Shown here piece after piece: positions 35,716-48,166 of a DNA stretch of 64,000 nucleotides. The stretch's first letter is position 1; each line of letters opens with the position of its first letter. Under the pieces are notes generated by a model, which saw only the letters and a list, made by a program, of their open reading frames with translations, did no database searches and was not told the origin of the DNA. The DNA is taken from assembly GCA_023159155.1 (NCBI GenBank), contig JAJNNX010000054.1, positions 310,001 to 374,000 of the forward strand, given 5' to 3'. Origin of the DNA: Ustulina deusta. Taxonomy: Eukaryota > Ascomycota > Sordariomycetes > Xylariales > Xylariaceae. The position numbers were made by a program, and so were the translations under genes.

Positions 35716-37760
35716 TTAAACCTGAAGCGCCTGCTTGTCGGTGCGTACAGCAGGCGAGTGGGATATATCCAATTGCCAAACTTGCACAACACCATTCGTA
35801 TCACTTGATGCAATTTTATCGCCCGGCGACAACACTATGCAGTTTACGAAGGAATTTGTGTGGGAATATAAACCTCCAGTCTGGTTACCATCTTGGCCGT
35901 AAACCACAACATCTCCGTTATGATTCCCTCCAATGAGAATTAGCTGGTGTTTGTGAGAAACAGCTGCTTCCAACTCCACAGAGCGGAAACGTTCGTATGG
36001 TCCCGCGGTAACTGGCAGAATAGCAGCTTGGTCGCTTATACTGAGTGGAAGGTGCCTAAATCTTCATTTCTTGATCAAACGCGTCGATTAGATTGTCGAT
36101 TAGATTAAATCCGTTCGAGGTAAAGCCGAGGGTTCTGAACGAACTGGTTAGCGTAAGAACTTGGTAGGATAAAGGTGATTTGAAATCCCAAACCGGAATA
36201 TTGCCATGTGCGTCTACGGTGCCAGGCGTATGACCACCAGGCGAGCAAGAGCGGAATTGGAGAACCGCATTCGTGTCGGGCTGTCGCGGGCGTACGAAAG
36301 CGCCAGACTATGGCTCATAAAAACGAATCTGGGGATCCTCATAGGCGATAGTGAGCAAATCAGCATCCGGGTTTGGGTTGAACGCAAGATGAGTGACGCT
36401 TTTAGAATTGCAATCAACAGCCCAAGCGATCCATTCGTGGGTCTGTAACTCATAATGCAGCCTGGTCCCGTTCTATAAGCTAGGTCTAATAGTTCCAAGC
36501 TTGTGCTAAAGGATTCGACGAAAGGTGCTTTGGTAGGTCCTGCAGATAGCTGATTAGTAAGGGTAGTGATGATACTCCAACTCCTCCCCTGTGGCAATAT
36601 CCCACCAACTAGCTCGTCCCGACATCATGACACATATAACAGAGGACGAAAAGACCGTGAGAAAGATACAGCGGCTTCGAATCCGGTTTTGCCAGAGTGT
36701 GTTGCCATCAAGATCCGAAACTGTACTATATTTGATGCTAGCTGAAACAATGAAGGCTCCAGCAGGGTCGAGAAACATGCGCTCTATTGGATGCAGATGC
36801 CTTAGCGTTTGTCCTTTTTGGTAGCCGTCATGACTGTAAAGCTGTAAATTCCCCGACTCGAAGCCAACTACGACGTGACGATCATCGCAGGTAACCGTAG
36901 CAGCCGCGTCGTCCTCGAAATTCACCGTGGCAACACAATCATCCCAGTCTTTATTTGTAAAGCCCAAAATGGTTAAACCATCGGAGACCGACCAAGTTGT
37001 TTATGAATAGCAGTCCCATTCGGGAAACGAGGTGGTACAAGGAAGTAGCTAGATAGATTGGGGTTGCCATGCCAGCGCTCCTCCAAATTTCGTAACTAAC
37101 CGGCTTGGATCCGCTGCTCAGCAAGCTACTGTGTTAACATGCCAGTTCGAAGGTGAGCGATATGTAGCCCGTCGGTCGAGATATGATTTCAGGTTTCTCG
37201 CAACTCTGGTCGGGGAGTGGAGGGTTTTCCCAACGGCAATTCTCTCGATCCAATTAAGCACCGTGGCACAGAGAAATCGATTCAAGGCCATAAGTAGTTT
37301 ATCACTCTCATCTGAAGACCCGAAAATGTGCTCATAGAACTGGGTAATCGCATAGTCGAGTAGAGGTGAACACGATTTGGCATCTCTGGGTTAATGGGGG
37401 CTGCATCGGTGGGCTGACAAGTAGCTGGAGATAAGTAAGTGCCAAACGCTCGTTCACCTCAGGTCTCGAAACTCTGAAATCTTCGGTATCGTGTGATGAA
37501 AGAAATTCACTCGCCGTGGTGTGAACAATCTGTCCTAATCCCGTCTGTCTGTCAATTGAAACAAACTGTCCGCATAATCCTTCGACGGCCGCTACGCGCT
37601 GGGAAGGTGAACCTTTATATCTTGGCAGACTGCTTCAGTTAACTCGAGGATTGTTAGCGGCCGAGATGCACAGACAACCCGGGCTAAGTATAGCTGACAT
37701 AGTCTACTCTATAAGGGTGTTGGATCGCTTACTAACGAACACTCCACGGTTTGGAAGTGG
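35716..37760 (-). pseudogene. NACHT-WD40 NLR-like pseudogene
   Basis: Read on the minus strand from 37760 to 35716: LARVVCASRPLTILELTEAV and VEGLCGQFVSIDRQTGLGQIVHTTASEFL (end of NACHT and its winged-helix region), then DYAITQFYEHIFGSSDE, LKSYLDRRATYRSP, KDWDDCVATVNFEDDAAATV, WDIATGEELEYHHYPY, and finally GDVVVYGQDGNQTGGLYSH with VVQVWQLDIS (C-terminal WD40 blades). The pieces sit in three frames. There is a frameshift near 37370, a stop at about 37130 and another near 36990, and the P-loop half is missing. This is a different NLR subfamily from the intact gene at 0.3-5 kb. Confidence 0.75.
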
Positions 37761-38221
37761 CGGTACATCTGAAGGGAGTGCTACCACGCCGACGAATATT
37801 TAAGGATATCGCAGACTGACTACGGCGCTTTATCGGCATTGGAATTGGGCCAGACAGATCTTCTACTTCAATGCCTTACTATACGTTTGCAGCTGCACCG
37901 TGGCTGTTGCGAACAGGACGAGGAAGCCACTCAACCAAGACATGGTGCTCTTCTTCCGATCTATTCAGGGGAGATGCACTGCCGGGGACAACTACCTACG
38001 CCAGGTCCGAAAACGTGGTCAGTAGGTGATCAATTAGGTACAGGAACTCCATTCCCTGGGTCTTCAATACTAGGCATGGGAATTGTTTGTCCTCTGTATG
38101 CCGTTGCTCGATCGTTCCAGCTTCCCCTGCTGACTCTTGTCCTAGGCGGCATATACATTCACGCGTACCGGTATTGCACACATTACAGAGACTCGGCAAA
38201 CTTCGTTAAATTCGTACCGAT

Positions 38222-38758
38222 ATGTGGACCTGTAAGTGGAGAGATGCAACCCGGTCTTCCCTCTGCCATTCCGATGTTGATCCGGATGATTGGCCGCGAG
38301 AGATAGAGGTGAGCCGCTCACCTTCTAGTCTTGTCGACCTGGCTAACAGGGCCCGCAACCTCGAAGTAATCAACCGAGCATTTCATACCCACGCGCACGG
38401 CAACGAGCTCAATACTTGGCTCCAGGCTTTTGCAAATGCGCAACTGTCCATCAGGAGATCTCGACTCTCGACAGGCGAATTCCCTACAAAACGCCGAACG
38501 ATTCAAGACCTTCCATCGGACGAACGCGACATACTCGGTCCGAACAATAGGGAGGGGCCTGTTCGTTGCTTTCACTGCGAAGTGCAAGGTGACAACTCGA
38601 ATTCTTGCCAGTGTTGGTATGCCTTGCTTGATGCCGTAGGACTGGAGCTGCAAGATCATACAATCCCCGATGCTAGTTTGCAAGAGATGGATCTATGGAA
38701 GACGCATACCTTTCTATCTGTTAATCACACGTGTCATACGATACAGAGATTTGCGTAG
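38222..38758 (+). CDS. Unassigned open frame
   Basis: 178 codons without recognisable domain. The upstream frame 37839-38306 overlaps it and has one hydrophobic stretch (LPLLTLVLGGIYIHAY), so both might be parts of one intron-containing or decayed gene. The region borders the NLR pseudogene. I find no motif that decides between a gene and a chance frame. Confidence 0.2.
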   Translation: MWTCKWRDATRSSLCHSDVDPDDWPREIEVSRSPSSLVDLANRARNLEVINRAFHTHAHGNELNTWLQAFANAQLSIRRSRLSTGEFPTKRRTIQDLPSDERDILGPNNREGPVRCFHCEVQGDNSNSCQCWYALLDAVGLELQDHTIPDASLQEMDLWKTHTFLSVNHTCHTIQRFA

Positions 38759-40988
38759 GCAGAAGCCCGCCCAGCTTTAGAATATTCGATTTTTTTTTAG
38801 GATAAACTTTTCTACGAAGATCTTATAAACAACGAATTTGTAGCTTCAAGATATGATCGTTACTTCGTCCTCATTACTTTTACTATCTAAGATTTAATCG
38901 ATTAAGCATCATGTTTCATATTTGCATACCATTATATTTGTCCACTTCAAGTTGACTATTCTTTTTGATAGGGAGTGCAGATAGATATCGGCCATGAGAT
39001 CGAGGCAGCACTCGGTATAATCCAGGCCTCCAGGCTTCCGTAGCCGCTAGAACCTACCAATGCAGTAAATAAGGTCATCCATTCTTTGGTGCGTTCCTTT
39101 TTTATACCGTATAGCCGGCGCTAATTTTCAGAGGATATCATCCTACAGGAACTCTAAGAGTAGGAGGTGACGCTAGCTTATTTAGAGACGAGGAGGCTGA
39201 GCGCCCCCGATGAAGCACTTCGCAGTGTATTTATCCGAGTTAAAACAGTAGAAACCAACAATAATTGACAGACCGAGTTTGGTGGAGATGAAAAGGGAGC
39301 TTTCGTGGCATCCAAAAACTGGCCTGTCCTAGCGGTAGTTCCGAGAGGCTTTAGCATCAGAAAGGTGAAATGCGCAGTCTTCTTTATATAGGTGTTAGTA
39401 TTTCCTAATGGAACACTAGATCTTGAGTAGCAATAATGGTATGCTGCTAGCTCACGATCCCTAGTGCTCAGCCCACCCTTCTAAATGCCCGCCGCCTTTC
39501 GCTATCTGCAGCGATGTCTTGCGCAACTCGAGCTAGGCCTGGAGCGATGACGGCCTTCGATGATAAGCCCTTCGATGTGATTGCCGAGGAAGTGTGGCTG
39601 ATAGAGTGCGCATGTTTGACGCAGCAGTGACTTCCATAATGTCCATTTGACCTACATACCTGTAGTTTCTGTAATTTAGACTTTGGGAAGTTTGCCATAC
39701 CCAATGCTACATCGATAACTGTCTCAGTATCTCCTAATTCATCATCTGTGCCGATTCCTGACTTTGTACCTGCTTTATTTATTATTGGTTCCTGCATCTC
39801 GGCTCCGCTCCGGGCTCCGCAGCTGACGTTCCCACACTCCGGTCCGGCCCATCCTGGCTCCACACACGGCCGAGTTGCGCATTCTGGCCGGATTATTGCA
39901 CTTCTGCGCCGCATGTTGGTACTTGCACTGCGTGAAGTCACTTTTTAACCTTGACCAAGATGGAGGATGGGAGATTGCTTGTCAAAACAGCCACATCTGT
40001 GCTGCAGGTACATCCAAGACATGAACAGGTTACAAGGGCCTACAGCATGAAAGCCCTGAGATGTAGTGCGTCTGAGTGTTACAAGTTGTATTAATCTCTA
40101 TCAACCCCTACAGTTATTGGCTCGACTTCAAAGTATGTGCATTAATGCTATAAGGCCCTCTAAGTTCTAGGCAGTAACAATCACTCTGAAGTACTCCTGG
40201 GTATAGATACCTCTACCCCGGGGTAGGTCTTATTCCTGCCTCTTGTTCCTGCTAATTACCAAAATTTATTTTGTTTACAAACATCTGAGTGTCTTAATCT
40301 TCCTCCAGCCCTCTTCTGACCCACCTTCCTCCACATTACGCACCTCAAGCTTTCCTCTCCTCTCACACACTCTTTACCTCTCCCATGCGCATCTAGGCAG
40401 GCCACCTTGCAAAACCACCTCATCACGCATCTAGAGTGCCGATTCATCTCCCAGATTCCTACCTATTTGTCTCTTGGCTAGCGTTACCTCGTCTGCCTAT
40501 CTATCCCTTCCATTTGTCCACTTCAACATCCTGTGGTGTGACAGATATCGAAGATAGCACTCGTATCAGGCCTCTCCAGGTGAGTCCTTACTTCTATGAT
40601 GCTGCACCGCGGGTTTGACAGTCTTTCCCGTTGATATCCCATACACACGCCATCTTCTTTCTTTGCACCACTTTCCCAACCTTGTTGAATGCACAAATCG
40701 GGTTTCGCGCTGAGCCGTGAGACCTTTGCGGCGTACGATCACTTGAAACGGTCATTTGCCCACCATTCTCTAGCCCGCCTCCTCCTCCCCCAGCGCCTAC
40801 TTCATTGCCATTTTCATATGTTGTTGTTACGACCACATCGATTGTTTAGGCATTGTTTTACAATCAAATTGTCGAATCAGGCTGGACGTGGTCAGCAAGT
40901 CGGATCGCGCTTAAGACTAATATCCAGCCTTAGTTCTCATACATCATTGTCAGTGAATGCTATCGCCGAGAGTCTAACCTGAAACACG
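38759..40988. other. Intergenic with one doubtful frame
   Basis: A minus-strand frame at 39941-39468 (157 codons) contains GTATGT..CTATCAG splice-like ends in its middle but no family motif, so it is not called. 40300-40430 is C/T-rich, possibly the promoter or leader of the BTB-like gene. Confidence 0.4.
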
Positions 40989-42296
40989 ATGTCGGAAAAT
41001 TACATGATGCCGGAGAAGCGAGAGCAGGTCAAGCCGAATGCTGCACTGGTTGCCAGCGTCGACAATCACGTTGACACGGCTGGAGATGCCCATGTGAGTC
41101 TATAGACCTCCTTGTACTGAGTACATGTATCTAACCACCTCCCAGGGCACCAAAATCGTTGACGTTGATAAGGGTATCAACGATAAACTAGGTGCTTCCC
41201 AGGATGCAAACCTGCGTGTGGAGGTTCTGGCTGAAGCTGATGATTCTAAGCATGGCACCAAAGGAGGTATGTATATACTCTCTTGGCTTCTAAAGATACT
41301 ATTGACAAGAGCTAATGTGCGAACAGAGGAAAAGCCCCTCAACAGCCACGCAAACACGGGATTCATTTCTGGTTCAGCTCGCAATGAAAACGATAACTCG
41401 ACTGCTGCTAATTCCCCTCCTCTGCCTTTCGGGCGTGTCGGCGTTGATCACATTGCCTCCGACCAAGCCGGAGATGACTGCGGTTTAGATGATGACCCTC
41501 CCCTCACTCTAGCTGACAGGGTTTTCCTTGCTCAAGTCCCCGCGGATGACTTCAAGATTATGAACAACGGTCTCTTTAACTATAACCCTCAACTCGGTTT
41601 TAACCATAATACCGGGTCAGTAAGGTCTCTACTCTTGAGCTTATTATTACTGACTAAACTCTCAGCCATACTATAATCGTGACCATCGGTGATGTTGACG
41701 TCTGGATCCATACGAGCGTCCTAGCCCGCTCCCAAGCCCTTGACGAAATCTTCGTCTTGGGATCGCGAGAATCCGTTTTGGGTCGTGCAGTCCTCCCCAA
41801 CGTCGGCCTCCCGGAGTTCAAGATCCTCATGCTAGCAATTTATGGCACCGGCACCCCGATTCTCGGCCATCAAGCGTACACAGGCGTCGACTACATGAAG
41901 GCTCTTTCTCTCTCTGACACGCTCCGCTGCGATGCAGCCGTCTACGAATCCGTGGCGCAGTACGCGAGAGGCCACTTCAGTGCCTTCAAGAACTGGATGT
42001 CGATCCCGTATAACAGCATGACGCAGGCTCTCCACAGAACAAAGATCCTGGAGATCAATGAAGCCTACAAGGCTTACAAGGGACATGTTCGAACAGACGG
42101 ACCGCGAGCATTCATGGACAACTCCTTTGCCATCCTGCTGTCAACGTTTTGCCCTGCCAATGTCTACTGTTTATACAGTGACGCCCTCGACGAAGGACTT
42201 GTCCTCCAGGTTAGCAATGCCTCTCTCCTCCAGAGAGGGTGCGACACCCCATTCTCCGCCGAAGAGACGAAGCTCTTCACCTGCCCTCCCCATTAG
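40989..42296 (+). CDS. BTB/POZ-like protein
   Basis: Four exons: 40989-41093, 41146-41266, 41327-41615, 41666-42296 (1146 nt, 381 aa). The N-terminal 170 residues are acidic and low in structure. The last exon opens TIIVTIGDVDVWIHTSVLARSQ, the beta-strand pair and first helix of a divergent BTB/POZ domain, followed by a helical C-terminal half. Such proteins usually mediate dimerisation or bind cullin-3, but nothing here shows the partner. Intron ends are GTGAGT, GTATGT and GTCAGT donors, the last being the least certain. The start is the first ATG of the only frame that splices cleanly. Confidence 0.7.
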
Positions 42297-42998
42297 ACGT
42301 TTGTTTTTTGGAATCGCCGCTTTGAGCCTTCGCCCAACGGCTGCTCCGGCGTTTTAAGGGACGTGGTGACATTGCTAAGCTGGATAGGACCTGATATCAG
42401 CGAAAGCAAGCCCCATGTTGATGCAAGGAAGGAAAAAAAGCGCAGTGCGCGATTAGTCGTGGCGCTGTGCAAAGCACTACGTACGAATTTGGAGCGGAAA
42501 TCCCCACAGAAGAACTTGCTTTACAGCCCAACTTGCTCAGGGCCATGTATTTTCGCAGACGAGAATGAATGCCTGCAGGTTGTCAGCTAACTTCAGTTAG
42601 ACTAGTGGCAGCACAGAAATCCCCTTTCCATAATACATTTGCCCCAACATGGTTTTTACGTGACATTAATCGACTACCATTGACGTCCTAGCCTCTCGTG
42701 TTCAGTAGTTCCAGACATGTTCATACTTTGTTATGGTCACTCTGTATTATCCGAACCGTATTTTCATTTTCTCCCGGGCAAACTCAGATAGCAAAGCCCA
42801 TGTTCAGATCCAGAATTTCTCTAGACAAAGAAATACCTTGCAGTCGGTACCCAAGACTAAGACGAAGTAGGGATCATTAGTGCGCTCATTAGTGGCACTC
42901 CCCCCCTAGAGATTTTCTCGTGTACTTTAGTTTATTTCGTTATGGGCTAGTCCTCTGCTTCCTAGCATGTTTACCAACGTGTGACTGCTGTGTACCCC
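42297..42998. other. Convergent intergenic spacer
   Basis: Separates two convergent genes. Holds CCCCCTAGAGATTTTC twice (about 42902 and 42995), the second overlapping the 3' end of the next gene, and the 30-bp motif listed next. Confidence 0.5.
42914..42943 (+). repeat. 30-bp dispersed motif, copy A
   Basis: Matches 48539-48568 at 27 of 30 positions. All three differences are transitions (A/G, A/G, C/T). Begins TTTCTCGTGTACTTT. Confidence 0.6.
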
Positions 42999-44690
42999 CT
43001 AGAGATTTTCAGTGAGACTCCTGTTACATATCACCCATTCAATGTCTTCGTTCTCTTCATCGGAAACTATTTGTATAGCTCCAGAATCTCCTTCTTGATC
43101 ACAATAATAATCAAGCAATTGGCCAAGTTCTGTCTCATGCGTGTTGGCGAAGGTCTGTTCATCCCCCAATTCTGCCTGGAATTGCCGGAGGAGAGCTTCC
43201 GCAGTGTCGCCACCAGCGGCTTCAACTAACCCTTCCGTAAACACATGATCTAGCGAGTGGGGTATGACTGGTTCGCCTTCGACCGATGGAACTAGGCAAG
43301 CATAAGGGTCGCCAATCTCAGCCTCGGTGCTCCGGATATTTGGCGATAAAGACTCTTGCTCGGGCCGGAAGCGTTGTAATGAACTTTCGATAGACGCTGT
43401 AATGGCAATTTGAAGCTCATTCACGTCCGGGGTTGTTCTGGTTTCGATGTTGTTCGTCACGTCGTTGATAGCATTTCGAATTATCAAAGGAATTTCGTCG
43501 TGCAGAAACGTTGCCAGCTGTTGGCGTAGAACTGGAAATAGATCGTAGTCTACAAAAACCGGATGTTAGCCTCGCTATGATCTCTAACCTCGGGTGTGCA
43601 GCTGGGTAACTCACATGGATCGGGGTACGTTGACGGGTCGTCATCAGGGAATAATATGCTATACATGGCACGCCATTTAGCGTCTTCGGGAGCACCACGA
43701 GCGACCTTTTTGTCTTGCAGTTTCATCTTCGTAAGGGCATCTATGCCTTCAAGCGGCTCAAATGCTTGCCGCTCACATGCTCCGGGCTCGCGTTGGTGTG
43801 CTTGGAAGCTAGGTTGGCTGCTGAACTCGGCGCCGCACAGACCACATTGGATACCTGACAGCATGTGTTGTTGGTAAAGATGTTCCCTATGTTTGTTAGC
43901 TCTGCTTCATTATTGGATATTTGAAGTACCTCTCTTACTTTACCCGAGAAGTAGTGGGCCAATGGTGCAGGCAATATTGGTGATCCGCATATTTCTCAGC
44001 ATCGCGCTTGAAGAATGGACACGCTAGTCTGAGCTTCGTATCTCGAGATTTCTTGACTGGGTGACGACCATAATCGTCGCTCCCTCCACCATGATTACCT
44101 TCTTCAGAGTGTCGTTCATCATCTTGGCGCTTTCTCTTTTCTCTTCCCTGCTGCTGTTGCTGAGACTGGTTGCGGCTTGAACGAGAGGTCCCGGTGGTGC
44201 TTCGATAATTCTTGTCCTCTTGATTTGGCGATGCTTTCGAGGCCCAGCTTGCGAGCCAATCTTGGTACAGGCGTACAACCGCATAGAACATCTCATGGAA
44301 CGCCTCCTCCGAAGCTTCAGCGTGCCTCGGTAGGTCGGGTACATTGGTGTTTTCAGCGAAAGAGAGAGGCAATGTGCCTGAGCCGCCGATGTCTTTGTCG
44401 CACGCGGACTGGAAGTCACTTGATATATGGCTCCTTGTCCTAGGACCTGATGACGAATGGTTGGCGGAGCCTCTTGAAGCTCCTTTGAATGCTTCCTCGA
44501 ACTCCGCAACCGCAGCTCGTCCTCTATCATGGTAATACGCTTCACCATGCCAACCATTGCTGGACTTCGTTGTTCCATACCCACTGGCAGCGAGGCGATA
44601 CGCCTGTAAGTCATGACTTGTTTCAGAAGCACGCTTTTGGAAGAACGACCCGGAACATGAGCCCTGGGTAGCATGGTCTGATAGAGACAT
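42999..44690 (-). CDS. C2H2-type zinc-finger hypothetical protein
   Basis: Three exons: 44690-43939, 43886-43615, 43549-42999 (1575 nt, 524 aa). The first 215 residues are Ser/Asn/Gln-rich with a basic QQQQQGREKRKRQ nuclear-signal-like patch. From about 219 comes ACPFFKRDAEKY, then the splice-restored RVKEHLYQQH, then CGLCGAEFSSQPSFQAHQ: the paired zinc-binding unit of a large fungal family. It is followed by KWRAMYSILFPDD, also a family hallmark. The C-terminal 190 residues are acidic. The GTAAGA..TAG intron (43938-43887) sits exactly in the first finger. Probably nuclear; target unknown. Confidence 0.85.
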
Positions 44691-46280
44691 GGCGAATGAC
44701 GAAGATAAGGCGGCCGGGTCCGCTTATATCCGTTCAAGCTCTGTTTACTGGTGGGCAGTGGTTTTCTACCGGATAGGGTTGAAAGCTTAATAACGATGAT
44801 AATCAAACAGCAATAGTATAATTGTGAAATAGAAGTAAACTAGGCCTTCAATATGTTTTCGAATTGCATGGTAGTATTTCTATAGAAACTCAAGTCGGGT
44901 AGGAAAATTAGAAACCCAATCTCCTACCGATCCCATGACATCTTAATGATTAACTGAACTCTGGCAGTTTTGCGGAGGTTCGTGATTTTTAAGATCGGCA
45001 CCGAAACTAGAACCAATGAGAAATGATTTGCAATGGCTGGCTGCATGATGCTTTGCAGCTTGGCTTGCACCGATGTAACGCTGGGGGTTTTCAGTATCTT
45101 AGGGAACAGTGGAATACCTAGGCACCATGCCTATCCTACTCACTAGAATTATTGAACAGTTATTAAGGATTTCTCGAGCAGTAAATGACGGCGTGGAAGG
45201 GCGTATTCTCCAAGAACTAATTATATAGATACAGAGAAACTCTTAGGCAGCCAGCAGACATCTATAGCCTCATCGGCTAGGGTTCGGCAATATAACCCTG
45301 CGCAGCGTAGCCCCTGTCCGATTTGCGGCTGTTATCGGAAGCTCTACACGATCCGGTAGGTCTACGCGAAGGTCATACTCCGAACCGAGCTGGTACGCCG
45401 TATGTGCTGTGGAACGAAGATCTTGGCCATCAATGATAAGCTGCTCAGCCTTGGCTTAGAGTTCACACAATTGCTGGTCCCGCCAAGTTCCGAGGACCAA
45501 TAATTGGTTGCATACATAGCCTTCGTATTCCCGCCTGATTAGCGGAAGCTGGAAAGGGAGTCATATTATTGACTTTGAGCATCATGGAAGATTGCTGCTA
45601 ATTCGAGTATATTCTCCAACCACTTAGCACCTAGTTGAGCTCTTGTTATAACAGCAGTTGAGACCATAAAGTGGGCAGAACCTCTCACGGAGGAGTGGAG
45701 TTGCGATCTAGTGGAGAAAAGGGACCAGTGCATATTCCATGTAGGATCACCAAAGGTGTATTCAGATGATCTAAAGTCTAAGTTCTAATCATGATAAAGG
45801 GAATGGAATGAGCTGTATATATACAGGATCTCTCGGAACAACGTTGACCCGTTCCTATGGATCCCGTGGATCCACCTATCCGTGACAGAACCGAAGTGTC
45901 AGGTGACCACTGCCTATCCAGGACAATGAGAGTGTGCAGGTGGTGTAGCGAATACAGTGGGGATAACATAATGCACTGTCACATTGTACTATAACCATAA
46001 CTGTGCGAGACTAAGTCGCCGCTAAGCACTTCTAAGAGCTTTCTGAAAGTGTGGAGTGGGGGATGGAACTCATAGGCCCTGTAAAGTAAAGCACCCATGT
46101 CCTTCGGGACCCATAGCAAAAAGACAATCCACTATGGCACAAAAGATGAAATAAAATTTAAAGCAATTAAAAATGGCTGAATGTAGATATAGATATTTTT
46201 AGGGCCCAAGACTAACTACATAGAAAAAGTCTCCAGAGTAGTCGGTTAGGCAACGAGGTTCCGTTTCCAATGCATCGATA
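44691..46280. other. Intergenic, no supported gene
   Basis: Around 45420-45285 the minus strand reads LIIDGQDLRSTAHTAYQLGS and then LPITAANRTGATL without a stop; it may be a relic of a coding sequence, but it is unassigned. The rest shows nothing. Confidence 0.4.
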
Positions 46281-46753
46281 TCATTCAATGAAAGTTAATA
46301 AAGTGCCATTCTCAATCGCCTCGAGGAAAATATGGCAGTACGATTCTTCGATCTCTCCTGGGAGCATCGGATCTTTCTCGGGGATAAAGATTTGTGCAAG
46401 GTGATGACAACCTATGAATTTAGCAATGACGGAACTTATAGTTGTTACGTTTCACACGTCTATACCTGAAGAATTTCGCTCTCTGATTCGAATCTTTTCG
46501 CGTCGTTAGCATATTTCATCATAAGCATCTGCGGTTGGCTGTTGCGATCATCGGGATCTTTAAACGCAATTTTGAATATCATGCCCTGACCACCGTGCCC
46601 GAGGAATCCCTCATAATAGAACCTCTGATGCTTGACTCCCACAAAATACTCCCTCACCTTCCGTATTCTGTCTGCCCCTTCGCCTCTTGTATTCCTTCTG
46701 GGTCTCCTCAGAGACCTTCTCGGAGGCCTTTTCGTAATGCGGAAGTCGTCCAT
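46281..46753 (-). pseudogene. Second truncated kinase-like relic
   Basis: The first block (46753-46466) has a basic N-terminus and a glycine loop FLGHGGQGMIFKIAF, then a Lys strand LMMKYAND. After an apparent GTATAG..ATAG intron (46465-46410) a second block reads GCHHLAQIFIPEKD and FLEAIENGTLLTFI, the hinge of a kinase N-lobe. The two blocks do not join in frame with the visible splice signals, being one base out, and the catalytic lobe is absent. I therefore call it a pseudogene; an unusual splice site would be the alternative. Confidence 0.55.
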
Positions 46754-47475
46754 TTGGTTGAAGAAAGGGTGTGCTCCGAGCCAATTATTCCATTAAAATC
46801 TCAGAGGGACTCTATGCTCTCATAATTCCATGATAAAACTATAACCCATACCGCGTACTAAAGCCCTGCCAACCTTTAAGGGTAGCTAGCCGTCTGCGTC
46901 CGGTAAGAAAAGACGAAAGAAACACAGCCAATCGCGCAAAAATGAGTATTGCTGAGGTATATTATATAGTATCTAGTGAAATGAAGCGCTAATAGGAAGG
47001 CTGTTCCAGGAAGCCCTAATTAATATATGCCGTGAAGGCTATTACGTATTACTGCATAACTGCAGGATACTCGCAACTTATTAGATCTTATCGTTCTATC
47101 TTTACGTTCATATAATGGAACACTGGGGCGGCAACAAGGAAACAAACTAACCGTGCCGGACCTACCAGGACAACAAGCATGAATTGTTCTTAAGCCTAGT
47201 CCATGGTAGCTCTTTGACTAACACTAAGTGCAGGTACACGTGATGGGGGCCCTCTTAGGCTTCGACTCTCCCCAGCTCAGAAAATCAAGGGCTGTAATAC
47301 AGTTAAGGAGGAAACATAATTGTAAGAAAAAGTTAGCTAAGAAAATGTTAGGGGAACTAGAGAAGAGTTGTTACTGAGTCAGTTGCCGAGAGTAAAGATG
47401 GATTTCGAGGGGTGGGCAGCAGATAGTCGCTGAAAGTTATAGGTTGTATCATCCCTCAGGAAGATGAACTGGTTG
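46754..47475. other. Intergenic, no supported gene
   Basis: No protein-like frame, repeats or RNA gene recognised. Confidence 0.5.
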
Positions 47476-48166
47476 TCATAATATCAACGATGCGCCACGA
47501 TAGGTGGCATCATGCCATTCTACTACAAGACTCTGCTGAGGGCCACTGCCTGGGCAAAAGCTCCATTTGCTGCCACCTATTAGAAAAGTTAGCGGCTATA
47601 ACGGCTGCACCGAACATGATGGTACCTACAAGTTGAGCATTCTGATGACTCGCAACAAGCGCAGCATCATTCCCCACCCCCGACAGTACCTTCGTCACCC
47701 GTTCCATGTCCTGCCTGCTCCTTTCTCCGTCCCCCATACTATACCTGAATTCGGCCGTGGTGCCCCGTTTCCACTCGACAAACCAGCGATTCGTATCAAA
47801 TACACAGAGGGTTTGGTTCGTGTTGTAGCGGATGAACCAGCCCGCACCGCCCGGCGCGAAAGCAACAAAGGTGGCGCGCCCGCGGCCCAGGTGGCAAAGG
47901 CCGTCGGGGCCAACGACAGTGCTCTGCGTCTGGAGGTACGGCAGCATTTCTTGTGGACCTCGGGCCGACCCTGCTTCGTGATTAGCAGACACTTTAGAGT
48001 GAGACTTCCGAGAGTCCAGGTGTAACTTCTTACAATTGTTGTTGGGCGTTATGGCCCAGTGGTAGCCGTTTGGGCCTGTATAGAACGCGCTCAGTTGCAT
48101 AGCATTCCAATCATTCACTTTGAATTTGCCCACGTAATCTGGCGGGAGGTTTTCACTGGGTGACAT
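47476..48166 (-). CDS. Hypothetical protein with WF-rich repeats
   Basis: Two exons: 48166-47626 and 47576-47476 (642 nt, 213 aa). Reading through the intron gives 218 aa with an implausible tail, whereas splicing at GTACCA..AATAG joins ASHQNAQLV to GGSKWSFCPGSG and ends with a Tyr/His-rich tail. The core carries repeated aromatic units, FVAFAPGGAGWFIRY and NRWFVEWKRG, as in fungal beta-propeller-like proteins of unknown function. No signal peptide. No name assigned. Confidence 0.6.

Noticed and set aside
39468..39941. 157-codon minus frame
   Set aside because: Contains plausible intron signals but no recognisable domain in spliced or unspliced form.
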